Positions 44,051-52,776 of a stretch of DNA of 64,000 bases are shown piece by piece. The stretch lies in the NCBI GenBank assembly GCA_016293615.1, contig JAEDDX010000002.1:1-64000 (forward strand). The letters run 5' to 3'. A program made the position numbers and the translations under genes. The DNA comes from Acetatifactor sp. GTDB taxonomy: Bacteria > Bacillota > Clostridia > Lachnospirales > Lachnospiraceae. Under the pieces are notes generated by a model. It had not been told where the DNA came from. It did no database searches and saw nothing but the letters and a program-made list of their open reading frames with translations. Within the stretch, counting starts at the first letter, position 1; every line of letters begins with the position of its first letter.

Positions 44051-45061
44051 TTAGAACTTGCCTTCCTTAGCTGCTTCCTCGATGGATACGGCAACAGCAA
44101 CAGTCATACCAACCATAGGGTTGTTACCTGCACCGATCAGACCCATCATTTCAACATGAGCGGGAACGGAGGAAGAACCTGCGAACTGTGCATCGGAGTG
44201 CATACGTCCCAGAGTATCGGTCATACCGTAGGAAGCGGGACCTGCAGCCATGTTATCGGGATGAAGGGTACGTCCGGTACCGCCGCCGGATGCAACGGAG
44301 AAGTACTTCTTACCCTGCTCGATACACTCTTTCTTGTAGGTACCTGCAACGGGATGCTGGAATCTGGTAGGGTTGGTGGAGTTACCGGTAATGGAAACAT
44401 CTACACCTTCCTTGTGCATGATTGCAACGCCTTCGCAAACATCGTTTGCACCGTAGCAGTTAACCTTAGCACGAAGGCCTTCGGAATAAGACTTACGGAA
44501 TACTTCCTTAACAGTGTTGGTGTAAGGATCGTACTCGGTCTCTACGTAAGTAAAGCCGTTGATACGGGAAATGATCTGAGCAGCGTCTTTTCCAAGACCG
44601 TTCAGGATAACTCTCAGAGGTTTCTGACGAACCTTGTTTGCCTTCTCAGCAATACCGATAGCACCTTCTGCTGCAGCGAAGGACTCATGTCCTGCCAGGA
44701 AGCAGAAGCACTCGGTCTCTTCCTCAAGAAGCATCTTGCCAAGGTTACCATGGCCAAGACCTACCTTACGGGTATCAGCAACGGAACCGGGAATACAGAA
44801 AGCCTGAAGACCTTCACCGATTGCTGCTGCTGCGTCAGCTGCTCTTCTGCAGCCCTTCTTGATTGCGATTGCAGCACCTACAATGTAAGCCCAGCAAGCG
44901 TTCTCGAAACAGATAGGCTGAATGCCTTTGATCTGATTGTAAACATCAAGGCCGGCATCCTTGGTGATCTTCTCAGCTTCCTCAAGGGAGGCGATGCCGT
45001 AGCTGTTCAATACGGAATTGATCTTGTCAATTCGTCTTTCATATGATTCAAATAATGCCAT
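44051..45061 (-). CDS. GGGtGRT protein (function unknown)
   Basis: Member of the family named for its motif, GGGTGRT, here at residues 259-265. No pathway is known. The 336-residue protein is soluble, alpha/beta in character, with an N-terminal helical part and many conserved-looking blocks: GLGHGNLGKMLLEEETECFCFLAGHESFAAAEGAIG (in part: GHGNLGKMLL, GHESFAAAEGAIG), VILNGLGKDAAQIISRI, DVSITGNSTNPTRFQHPVAGT, and ASGGGTGRTLHPDNMAAGPAS. Nine cysteines occur (51, 56, 71, 89, 118, 120, 202, 209, 246), several in pairs. An iron-sulfur scaffold gene lies 18 bases upstream in the same operon; AGGAGG precedes the ATG. The motif suggests a nucleotide or phosphate loop, but this is inference. Confidence 0.8.
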   Translation of the reverse strand: MALFESYERRIDKINSVLNSYGIASLEEAEKITKDAGLDVYNQIKGIQPICFENACWAYIVGAAIAIKKGCRRAADAAAAIGEGLQAFCIPGSVADTRKVGLGHGNLGKMLLEEETECFCFLAGHESFAAAEGAIGIAEKANKVRQKPLRVILNGLGKDAAQIISRINGFTYVETEYDPYTNTVKEVFRKSYSEGLRAKVNCYGANDVCEGVAIMHKEGVDVSITGNSTNPTRFQHPVAGTYKKECIEQGKKYFSVASGGGTGRTLHPDNMAAGPASYGMTDTLGRMHSDAQFAGSSSVPAHVEMMGLIGAGNNPMVGMTVAVAVSIEEAAKEGKF

Positions 45062-45079
45062 TTTCGTTGTCCTCCTATC

Positions 45080-45772
45080 TTATTCCTGTCTGGGATCAAT
45101 GATCTTAACAGCATCAGCAACACGACCATACTGGCCCTTTGCCTTCTCCCATGCAGTGTTGGGATCATCACCCTTCTTGATGAAGTCAGTCATCTTTCCA
45201 AGGCTTACGAACTGGTATCCGATGATCTGGTCATCAGCGTCAAGCGCAATGCCGGTTACATAACCCTCAGCCATCTCAAGATAACGAGGTCCTTTCTTCA
45301 GAGTGCCGTACATGGTACCAACCTGGCTTCTAAGTCCCTTACCAAGATCCTCAAGACCTGCACCGATAGGAAGTCCGTCCTCGGAGAAAGCAGACTGTGT
45401 ACGACCATAAACGATCTGCAGGAACAGCTCTCTCATAGCGGTGTTGATGGCATCACAAACAAGGTCGGTGTTCAGAGCTTCCATAACGGTTCTGCCGGGA
45501 AGAATCTCAGCAGCCATAGCTGCAGAGTGAGTCATACCGGAACATCCGATGGTCTCTACCAGAGCTTCCTGGATGATACCTTCCTTAACATTCAGGGTCA
45601 GCTTGCAGGCACCCTGCTGAGGAGCACACCAGCCCACACCATGAGTCAGACCGGAAATATCCTTTACATCTTTTGCTTTTACCCATTTTGCTTCTTCAGG
45701 GATGGGAGCACAGCCATGATTAACGCCCTGTGCTACCGGACACATTTCTTCAACTTCCTTTGAATAGATCAT
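45080..45772 (-). CDS. NifU-like iron-sulfur cluster assembly scaffold protein
   Basis: Resembles the NifU/IscU N-terminal scaffold fold. The second scaffold cysteine lies in VETIGCSGMTHSAAMAAEIL (C77), the equivalent of the GC..aSasm.. stretch; C11, C21, C49 and C56 precede it (CPVAQGVNHGC and GWCAPQQGAC). At 230 residues it is longer than ordinary NifU-N (about 125), with an added C-terminal half (RSQVGTMYGTLKKGPRYLEMAEGYVTG, in part). The start is the ATG at 45772, with AAAGGAG before it; the frame is open to 45808. Operon with the GGGtGRT gene. It may build or transfer a cluster to that partner; this is inference. Confidence 0.8.
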   Translation of the reverse strand: MIYSKEVEEMCPVAQGVNHGCAPIPEEAKWVKAKDVKDISGLTHGVGWCAPQQGACKLTLNVKEGIIQEALVETIGCSGMTHSAAMAAEILPGRTVMEALNTDLVCDAINTAMRELFLQIVYGRTQSAFSEDGLPIGAGLEDLGKGLRSQVGTMYGTLKKGPRYLEMAEGYVTGIALDADDQIIGYQFVSLGKMTDFIKKGDDPNTAWEKAKGQYGRVADAVKIIDPRQE

Positions 45773-45875
45773 GTGAAATCTCCTTTCAATTGTGTACATA
45801 CCGAGCAAACCGGCTCACATCCTGCAGTATCCTGAATTTGCTCGTGTTCCTACACATTCTCTCACATTTACCGCA

Positions 45876-45928
45876 AAAAATCCAGCGATTTTTACAAAAA
45901 ATCAGGAATTATGAGAAATACCTTCTCA
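45876..45928 (-). promoter_or_regulatory. Regulatory leader of the NifU-like/GGGtGRT operon
   Basis: The 224-base gap before the NifU-like gene holds two dyads: AAAAATC-N4-GATTTTT (45876-45893), which may be a weak terminator for the mannan operon or an operator, and TGAGAA-N5-TTCTCA (45912-45928). I find no confident -35/-10 pair. The long leader suggests control, for example by a metal or redox sensor. Confidence 0.4.
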
Positions 45929-45996
45929 CAATCTTAATTTGCCTCTGTTTTTGTCATAATTCCGCATCACAGCAAATTCTTACAAATCTTTTTTAT

Positions 45997-48300
45997 TCAG
46001 ACATTGGACACAATCAATTCCATATTTCCCAACAGTTCAACGCTCTTTATACCGTTCGGTATCAGGAAAAAATCTCCCTTTTTCACCGGCTGACTGTTGA
46101 CGATTCCGTCACCGGACACGACCGTGGCCAGCATAAATGGGGCTTCCATTGTAAACTGAAACCTTTCGCTTACAGTGATCTTACCCACACGATAATACCG
46201 GCAGCTGTATAATTCATTGATGCAGTTTTCAGGCAAATCGGCCGCGCTCTTGACACTGTCCCGAACCGGCTTTGCGGGCACTGTGATCACATCAATGCTC
46301 TGTTCCACATGAAGCTGTCTCGGTTTGCCGTTTGAAAGCCTGTCATAATCGTAAACACGATATGTAATGTCACTGTTCTGCTGAATTTCCAGTATCAGAA
46401 CACCACCCTTGATGGAATGCACGGTTCCGGGATCAATCTGAAGAAAGTCGCCCTTCTTTACCGGGATTTCACGGATCAATTCCTTCCAGCGCCCCTGATG
46501 AATCATGTCAGACAGTTCTTCCTTGGTCCTCGCATTGTGTCCGATCACCAGGGCTGCATCTGCCGGGCAATCCAGAACATACCAACATTCGGTCTTTCCG
46601 AGAGAACCGTTTTCATGTACCCGCGCATAGGCGTCATCCGGATGGACCTGGATGCTCAGATCTTTTTGGGCATCGATTATTTTGACAAGCAGCGGGAAAC
46701 GGTCATAGTCCGCTTCGCCGAATATCTCAGGGTGCTCCTTCCAAAGAGTCGATAGCTTCTCTCCGGCGTAGATTCCGTCCCGGATCGTACCTTCTGCGGT
46801 CGGGTGTGCCGAGATGCCCCAGCATTCTCCGATATCCGTGCCTTCAACAGGGTAACCGAACTCATCACGAAACCGGCTTCCGCCCCAGATATTGTGTGTA
46901 AAAGCAGGATGAAAGAACAGGATTTGCTGATAAGGCTGGTTGCAGGAGAGGGTTTTACCGCTGCTTTCAATCACCTTTTTATACCAGAACGCGGAATCTT
47001 TGACGATTCTTCTTTGGGTCTGATAATCGACATATACAAGGCCGAATCGCTGTTTATAACCGTCGTTCCATTCAAAATTATCCAGAAAGGTCCATAGGAA
47101 GTATCCTCTGACATCAGCGCCTTCTAACACGGCCTTTTGCATAGCTCCTATGTAACTGTCCAGAAATGTGATCCTGTCATTGTCATGTACCTTACCGTCA
47201 AAAGATATATTATCATGACAGCCCATTCCGTTCTCTGTGATATACAACGGCAGGGGATAACGCTGTGTCAGGAATCGGATGCCGTAATAGAATGCTTTCG
47301 GGGTCACAGGCCAATCGGTTCCGGTCTTAGGGAATCCGGGCTCACGGTCTACGAATTCCGGTTCACCGTCGGCTCCGGCTCTGACATAATAACCGTTGTA
47401 GATATTCTGTCCCATGAAATCAAGCGGCTGATGGATCAGCTCCATATCTTCCTGTGTCATTTCAGGCAGATATTCTGCAAATTTTTTCAGTCCTTCCTCA
47501 GGATAATGCCCTAAAAACACGGGATCCGAGAACCACGATACATTCCAGGTCCAGTTATCCATGGGATTGTAGAAACCAAAGTATACCTTTCTGGCCGCCT
47601 CGATATCCTCGGGAGAGTCGGTATACGGATAAGCAACTCCGCCGGTAGGTGCATAACCTACCTGAATGGACTGTTTTGCATATTTTCTAAGCTGAATGAC
47701 TGCCTGTCCGTGTGACTTCAACAGATTGTGTGCAATCTGAAATGTATCCTTATAAGAAAGCTTTAAGCCCGGTGCATGAAGCCCTCTCAAATGCCCCAAT
47801 CCAACCGCACACTGTGGTTCGTTGATGGTGATGAACTTATCACAAAGATCTGAAAAATTCTCTGCCACAACCTTTGCATAATATCCGAACCATTGAACCA
47901 CTTCCGGGTTTAACCAGCCGCCCTTTTCCTGAAGAGCCTGCGGAAATTCCCAGTGAAACAGTGTAATATAGGGTTCAATACCGTTCTCTTTCATGGAAAT
48001 TATCATATTTCTGTATAATTTCACTGCCTTGGGATTCACTTCTCCGATTCCCTGCGGTATCAGTCTTGCCCAATTGATGGAGAAACGATAGGCCTGTATT
48101 CCGAGGTTTCTCATCAAAGCATAGTCCTCTTTAAAATGATGTATATGATCGCAGGCTATCTCTGCGTTTTGATGTTCAAAGATCTTACCCTGCCGGACAA
48201 ATACATCCCAGACATTATCTCCTCTTCCATCCCCCGGCTCCGTGCCTTCTATCTGGTAGGCACTGCTGGCTACTCCCCACACAAAATCTTTCTTAAACAT
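45997..48300 (-). CDS. GH1 beta-glycosidase fused to mannose-6-phosphate isomerase
   Basis: A two-enzyme polypeptide (767 residues). Residues 1-~450 are GH1: AYRFSINWARLIP, catalytic acid/base E161 in ITINEPQCA, nucleophile E356 in LYITENGMG, and FLWTFLDNFEWNDGYKQRFGLVYVDY near its end. After a short linker, residues ~458-767 are a type I ManA: HPAFTHNIWGGSRFRDEFGY, the zinc motif IQVHPDDAYA (His553) with KTECWYVLD, and GTVHSI. Each half is full length with intact motifs and the join is in frame. No signal peptide, so cytoplasmic. GH1 probably trims glucose or mannose from imported (gluco)manno-oligosaccharides; ManA makes fructose-6-phosphate from Man6P. Last gene of the mannan operon; start at 48300 because of GGAGGGAG. 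Confidence 0.9.
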   Translation of the reverse strand: MFKKDFVWGVASSAYQIEGTEPGDGRGDNVWDVFVRQGKIFEHQNAEIACDHIHHFKEDYALMRNLGIQAYRFSINWARLIPQGIGEVNPKAVKLYRNMIISMKENGIEPYITLFHWEFPQALQEKGGWLNPEVVQWFGYYAKVVAENFSDLCDKFITINEPQCAVGLGHLRGLHAPGLKLSYKDTFQIAHNLLKSHGQAVIQLRKYAKQSIQVGYAPTGGVAYPYTDSPEDIEAARKVYFGFYNPMDNWTWNVSWFSDPVFLGHYPEEGLKKFAEYLPEMTQEDMELIHQPLDFMGQNIYNGYYVRAGADGEPEFVDREPGFPKTGTDWPVTPKAFYYGIRFLTQRYPLPLYITENGMGCHDNISFDGKVHDNDRITFLDSYIGAMQKAVLEGADVRGYFLWTFLDNFEWNDGYKQRFGLVYVDYQTQRRIVKDSAFWYKKVIESSGKTLSCNQPYQQILFFHPAFTHNIWGGSRFRDEFGYPVEGTDIGECWGISAHPTAEGTIRDGIYAGEKLSTLWKEHPEIFGEADYDRFPLLVKIIDAQKDLSIQVHPDDAYARVHENGSLGKTECWYVLDCPADAALVIGHNARTKEELSDMIHQGRWKELIREIPVKKGDFLQIDPGTVHSIKGGVLILEIQQNSDITYRVYDYDRLSNGKPRQLHVEQSIDVITVPAKPVRDSVKSAADLPENCINELYSCRYYRVGKITVSERFQFTMEAPFMLATVVSGDGIVNSQPVKKGDFFLIPNGIKSVELLGNMELIVSNV

Positions 48301-48344
48301 AACTCCCTCCAAACAACCATACAGGCTTAGCCTGTGTGATTTGT

Positions 48345-49478
48345 TTACTGATCTGCTCCGCTTGCAATCACAGCCACCAGATAAAAGGGCAGCTTATCAT
48401 TTTCATGTGTTTCCGTCAGGCGGATGATTGCGGTATGCTTCCGCTCTTCTCCATGGTCCAGAACGGTATCCAGCACAAGCTTATCGCCCCAGGTCTCATC
48501 AAAGTTTGCATCGAGTCTGAACGGATGGTCTTCGTCTCCGTCCAGAATCAGTTCTGCCACGGGCGCAGGAAGCTGCATGGTTTTTCGATACTGAACTCCG
48601 ATGCAGGATCCTTCGACCTCAAAAGTGATAGATGCCCCATTCAGAGCGGCCGTCCATCCCTTCTTAAAAATATCGGTGATTCCGTTTTGCGGCTCAGAAT
48701 CGATCTCAAAGCCCTTCAATACAGGGTTACAGTTGTCGTTTCTGTAACGAACGGATCTCTCGTAGGCGTTTCGTGTCATGGGAGTTTTCGGGAATGCAGA
48801 CTCCTGCTCTTCGTTGTCTGCGTCGGTCAATACTCTTTCCAGGAAATTGCTAATGACTGATGCTACCAATTCATGTCCGTAATCGTTCGGATGTAGGTCG
48901 TCCGGGGTGATGCTCCTGTTTTCCAGCCTTCCTGCGAGAAGCTCGGGATAGATACTGCTTTGCATACTGACAGAGGGAAGCTCATAGTATCTGCCGATTC
49001 TGCTATGTATCAGTTGGGCGCTGGCACCATTGTCGTAACAGACGTTGTGAACCAGAAGCACTGCGGGATGCCCCTCACTTCCGACTATTTTTCTGACCAA
49101 TCCTTCGTATGTCTCCATATAGTGAGGCGTGGATGCATCATTCACCGAGAATTCCAGGATGATAAAATCGGGCTTTCTCACCAGCAAATCACTGTCCGCT
49201 CTGGCGCATCCGAACTGGGAATCCGTGGCTCCGATTCCGGCATTTACATAGGTGATTTCGGCGTTCGGGAATGTCTTACACCACCATTCATAGACACGAT
49301 GGGCATAACAAAGCTCGGGCCGGCTTGCAAGACATCCCTGCGTAATGGAGCCGCCCAGAAACCCAAGCGTCAGTTTGCCGCCGTCTTGTGCCTGCTTCAT
49401 AACCCGTTTTAAACGCGCCCAATTCCCCCGGTTTGCAACAGAGGCTTCATAGTTTAGATTGATATCATTCGTTTTCAT
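48345..49478 (-). CDS. CE17-type acetyl esterase (SGNH fold with C-terminal CBM35-like domain)
   Basis: Predicted cytoplasmic mannan/mannooligosaccharide O-acetyl esterase. It has an SGNH domain (1-~225): nucleophile S44 in GFLGGSITQG, oxyanion G81 and N113 (FSVNDAS), and the dyad D193/H196 in TPDDLHPND. Residues ~240-377 look like a carbohydrate-binding beta-sandwich (GASITFEVEGSCIGVQYRK, ELILDGDEDHPF), the layout of Roseburia CE17 (RiCEX), which removes 2-O-acetyl from mannose. The match rests on recognition rather than a search. It starts at 49478 and overlaps the CE2-type gene by 14 bases. GGGGA precedes the ATG. No signal peptide, so it acts on imported chains. Confidence 0.82.
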   Translation of the reverse strand: MKTNDINLNYEASVANRGNWARLKRVMKQAQDGGKLTLGFLGGSITQGCLASRPELCYAHRVYEWWCKTFPNAEITYVNAGIGATDSQFGCARADSDLLVRKPDFIILEFSVNDASTPHYMETYEGLVRKIVGSEGHPAVLLVHNVCYDNGASAQLIHSRIGRYYELPSVSMQSSIYPELLAGRLENRSITPDDLHPNDYGHELVASVISNFLERVLTDADNEEQESAFPKTPMTRNAYERSVRYRNDNCNPVLKGFEIDSEPQNGITDIFKKGWTAALNGASITFEVEGSCIGVQYRKTMQLPAPVAELILDGDEDHPFRLDANFDETWGDKLVLDTVLDHGEERKHTAIIRLTETHENDKLPFYLVAVIASGADQ

Positions 49479-50520
49479 TCCAAATATTCCCCAGAGAAAC
49501 AATATAAGCGCTCAACTCATCCGCCATCTGCTCGGCTTCCGGTACACGGATATGGCCCGGAGTACCGCAGCCGTTGTTGGTATACAGGAAATGATGTACT
49601 CTGGGACTGTTCATCCGCACACAGACTTCATCAATTGCTTTGTCCCAGTTCCTGTCATGATTCAGGATGGTAGTGGTCAGAATAAACTGTGCCTTTGGAT
49701 ATTTTTCCATCAATGTCTCGATGAACGCCTGATAGGAATCCTTCCACTTTGCGGCCTTGGGCGACTGAGGATCCAGAGCCATGACATCCACCGGATTTGC
49801 ATCGTTTTGTCCGATTGCGAGAATCACTGCATGCGGCTGCCAAAGAGAGAAATCCCACGGCTTTGTCTCGCCAAGCTCCGGATTGTATCTGACCTTGTCA
49901 TAGACAGACTCCATTCCGACATAATGAGGGGCGCAGAACCATCCGGTATGGTCAAGGAGTGCCGCTCCGCCCTGTGCTGTGATATGTACTTCGGCGTTTA
50001 ATTTTCTGGCAGCCATCCAGGAATAAGAATACCAGCTGTTGGAATAGATTCCGTCATGCCCTTCAGGATCGGGAGTCCCCACACAGTCAATTGCCTCAGA
50101 AACTTCTCCGCAGGAAACACTGTCACCAAACACTTCTATCCGGCGTGCCGGCAAAGGATCACAGGGATATACTACGGTATCGTCCGGCACCGCAAACCCG
50201 CTGAATGTATAGGTATGACAGGAATCCATACGCTTGAACAGCATCAGATCATGCTTCCCGGGGTGTAGTCCCCTCGCGATCTGATAGACATGCTCTTTTC
50301 CGTCTTGGATCAAGGAAAATTTGCCCTGTCTTCCATCCAGAATATACCCCACATAGTTGGTAAAATAACTTCTGTGGTTTGTCAGGAACACATCGATTCC
50401 GTCTCCGTCAAAGCACAGTCGGACATAGCTTCCCGCGAAGACGAATTCGGGGCCGACAGGATCTTCAAAGTCGATTCTCCCACTATATTGTAATTCCTTA
50501 TGATTTGGTAAAATGATCAA
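49465..50520 (-). CDS. CE2-type acetyl esterase
   Basis: Second predicted acetyl esterase of the mannan operon, 351 residues, without a signal peptide. An N-terminal beta-sandwich of the CE2 type occupies about 1-115 (SGRIDFEDPVGPEFVFAGSYVRLCFDG, in part), followed by an SGNH hydrolase: nucleophile S134 in VFGDSVSCGE, GQNDANP in the middle and catalytic His323 in GTPGHIRVPEAEQMADEL near the end. CE2 enzymes remove 3-, 4- and 6-O-acetyls, complementing the CE17 enzyme. Translation starts at TTG 50520, with GAAAGGAAGGA five bases before. The stop lies inside the start of the CE17 gene, so both esterases are coupled. Confidence 0.85.
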   Translation of the reverse strand: MIILPNHKELQYSGRIDFEDPVGPEFVFAGSYVRLCFDGDGIDVFLTNHRSYFTNYVGYILDGRQGKFSLIQDGKEHVYQIARGLHPGKHDLMLFKRMDSCHTYTFSGFAVPDDTVVYPCDPLPARRIEVFGDSVSCGEVSEAIDCVGTPDPEGHDGIYSNSWYSYSWMAARKLNAEVHITAQGGAALLDHTGWFCAPHYVGMESVYDKVRYNPELGETKPWDFSLWQPHAVILAIGQNDANPVDVMALDPQSPKAAKWKDSYQAFIETLMEKYPKAQFILTTTILNHDRNWDKAIDEVCVRMNSPRVHHFLYTNNGCGTPGHIRVPEAEQMADELSAYIVSLGNIWNENE

Positions 50521-50545
50521 GGCAATCCTTCCTTTCTGAACCGGT

Positions 50546-51724
50546 TTATGAATTGTTTTTTAGTAGTTCAAGATTCTTTGAAATCAGCTCGCATCGCTGT
50601 GCCACACATTCCACGCTTCTGCCGGGATCGGAAGGAGTATGGAAGACATAATCGATCAATTGATCGAGCGTTGTGGTTGCAACATGCATTCTGGTGTCTG
50701 AGGAAGCATAGTAAATGAATACCTCCTTCTTATCGTTGACGATTGCACCGTTTGAAAATACCACATTGGACACATCGCCGACACGTTCAGACTCTCTTGG
50801 GCACAGAAGCAGTCCCGAGGGCTCGGCGATCACCCTGGAGGGGTCCTTCAGATCCGTTGCGAACGCATACAGAACATAGCGAAGACCGGCTGCTGTATTT
50901 CTGACGCCGTGCGCAATGTGGATCCAGCCCTTATCCGTCTTGATCGGGACTGCTCCGGCACCGTTTTTCACTTCCGTGATCGTATGATACTTTCGGATAC
51001 TGGTCATTTTTTCTTCATCAATGACAGCATGCTCAATGGAATCACACAGTCCGAAGCCGATTCCGCCACCGCTTCCGGTGTCGATAAAATCATCCATCGG
51101 TCTGGTGTAAAAGGCATACCTGCCATCTACAAATTCAGGATGCAGCACCACATTTCTCTGCTGAGGGGAATGTAATGTGATCAGATTGTCGAGTCTCTCC
51201 CAGTGCTTCAGATCCTTCGTCCGCACAATGCCGGCAGCAGCAACGGCCGCAGACAGATCATGGGAAGAGGTATCTTTGCTCTCGGAACAGAACACACCGT
51301 AAATATACCCATCTTCGTGCTGTGTTAATCTCATGTCATATACATTCGTCTCCTCAGGGCAGGTATCATCCAGCAGAATAGGGTAATCCCAGAATTTGAA
51401 ATTGTCAATACCATTTTCACTTTCAGCTACTCCGAAGAAAGATTTTCGATCATTTCCTTCGATTCTTGCTATCAGATAATACTTCCCGTTCAGGTAGATT
51501 GCCCCGGAATTCATGACAGCATTGATACCGAGGCGCTCCTCAAAATAGGGATTGGTCTCTTTGGATAGATCATATCTCCAGGTGAGCGGAATGTGTTCTC
51601 TTGTCAGAACAGGGTATTGATATCTGTCATAAATACCGTTATAAAAATCACTGTTCTTCACATTCCTTCTGGAGAGCAGTGCCTCCTGTTTTGCGGATAA
51701 TTCAAAGTATTTTTCGTGAATCAT
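50546..51724 (-). CDS. GH130 subfamily 1-type phosphorylase (4-O-beta-mannosyl-glucose phosphorylase candidate)
   Basis: Inverting phosphorylase that splits mannosyl-glucose (or short mannosides) with phosphate into mannose-1-phosphate. The 392-residue product has the five-bladed GH130 pattern: [31 protein letters not shown] (in part: [19 protein letters not shown]), the catalytic aspartate D130 in [48 protein letters not shown] (in part: [19 protein letters not shown]). Its length and the extra N-terminal part point to subfamily GH130_1. Close subfamily partner of the shorter GH130 gene upstream. AGGAG precedes the ATG. Which substrate it prefers must be tested. Confidence 0.88.
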   Translation of the reverse strand: MIHEKYFELSAKQEALLSRRNVKNSDFYNGIYDRYQYPVLTREHIPLTWRYDLSKETNPYFEERLGINAVMNSGAIYLNGKYYLIARIEGNDRKSFFGVAESENGIDNFKFWDYPILLDDTCPEETNVYDMRLTQHEDGYIYGVFCSESKDTSSHDLSAAVAAAGIVRTKDLKHWERLDNLITLHSPQQRNVVLHPEFVDGRYAFYTRPMDDFIDTGSGGGIGFGLCDSIEHAVIDEEKMTSIRKYHTITEVKNGAGAVPIKTDKGWIHIAHGVRNTAAGLRYVLYAFATDLKDPSRVIAEPSGLLLCPRESERVGDVSNVVFSNGAIVNDKKEVFIYYASSDTRMHVATTTLDQLIDYVFHTPSDPGRSVECVAQRCELISKNLELLKNNS

Positions 51725-51740
51725 CGTCGTACTCCTCTTG

Positions 51741-52748
51741 TCATTTTGTTAATTCCTCCACCACTTTCCGATAAATCACATGATAATCCGAGCGGTGAAA
51801 CAGTCCGAATTTCTCACCGTTACCGGTAAAGCATCCGTTGTCCCACCAGACACAGGGAACATGAATCTCCTTTGCCTTGTCGAGGTAATATCTCACCCAG
51901 GCAGCACGCTCTTCCTCATTTTCCTTATTCATCGCACCGAATTCTCCGATGATGACGGGAATTCCCTTGTCTGTATAAAGCTCCTTCAACCGGCCCATAA
52001 TGGTGTCGATCACTGCTGTATCCTTGTTCCACCGGCTCCTTCCGTCAATCTTCAACGCAAAGTCATAAGGCTCGTAGGCATGCACGGAAATGATGATACG
52101 ATCATCCTTCGGAACTTCGATATGTTCTATTGCAATGTGGCAATTGGCCGCATAGCCGGGCAGCATCAGATATCTAGAGGGATTGAAGCCGCCGCAGGAA
52201 CGAATCGTTTCCACGAAGGCAAGGTTGGTTGCATTGACGACATCCCAACCTTCCTTGTCGCCTCCGTTCCATTCTAACTCGGTACCGACCTTTCTGGGCT
52301 CGTTCTGTGCCTCAAAAATCAAGTGTTCATCATAATCGGAAAAGGTGTCCGCAAGCTGCTTCCAGATGCTTCTCATCTTGCTGCAGGCCGCCTCACGGTT
52401 CTCATAATAAGGATAGTTCCAGGACTCATGATGCAGATTCAGGATGACGAATGCGCCCTTTTTATAGGCATAATCCACGACTTCCCTGACTCTTTTGAGC
52501 CAATTCTCCTCAATCCTGAAGTCCTCTTCATAGATGTGACCGGACCAGGTCACGGGGATTCGGATCAGATTAAACCCCGTCTTTAGAATTGCATCGACCA
52601 GCTCCTCTGTAATCACAGGCTTTCCCCAGGCTGTCTCACTCTTTTCGGTGGGTGCATCCACAGGCAATGCAGGATGAAACGCATCCAGCGTATCACCGAT
52701 GCTGATTCCCACCTTGATCTGTTTTACAAAATCAATTGCCGTCTGCAT
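51741..52748 (-). CDS. Cytoplasmic GH5-family glycoside hydrolase
   Basis: Retaining clan A hydrolase, 335 residues and one domain only. [18 protein letters not shown], the ILNLHHE strand, acid/base E150 in IFEAQNEP and nucleophile E269 in VIIGEFGA are all in place, with WWDNG close to the end. Cellulase-like in appearance (GH5_4/GH5_25 style), which include glucomannan-active enzymes. There is no signal peptide or carbohydrate-binding module, so it should act on imported oligosaccharides, perhaps at glucose-containing positions. The start at 52748 is chosen (AAGGAA before it) over 52766. Gap to GH130_1 is 16 bases. Confidence 0.86.
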   Translation of the reverse strand: MQTAIDFVKQIKVGISIGDTLDAFHPALPVDAPTEKSETAWGKPVITEELVDAILKTGFNLIRIPVTWSGHIYEEDFRIEENWLKRVREVVDYAYKKGAFVILNLHHESWNYPYYENREAACSKMRSIWKQLADTFSDYDEHLIFEAQNEPRKVGTELEWNGGDKEGWDVVNATNLAFVETIRSCGGFNPSRYLMLPGYAANCHIAIEHIEVPKDDRIIISVHAYEPYDFALKIDGRSRWNKDTAVIDTIMGRLKELYTDKGIPVIIGEFGAMNKENEEERAAWVRYYLDKAKEIHVPCVWWDNGCFTGNGEKFGLFHRSDYHVIYRKVVEELTK

Positions 52749-52776
52749 AGCAACACTTCCTTTCATATGTGCAGTA

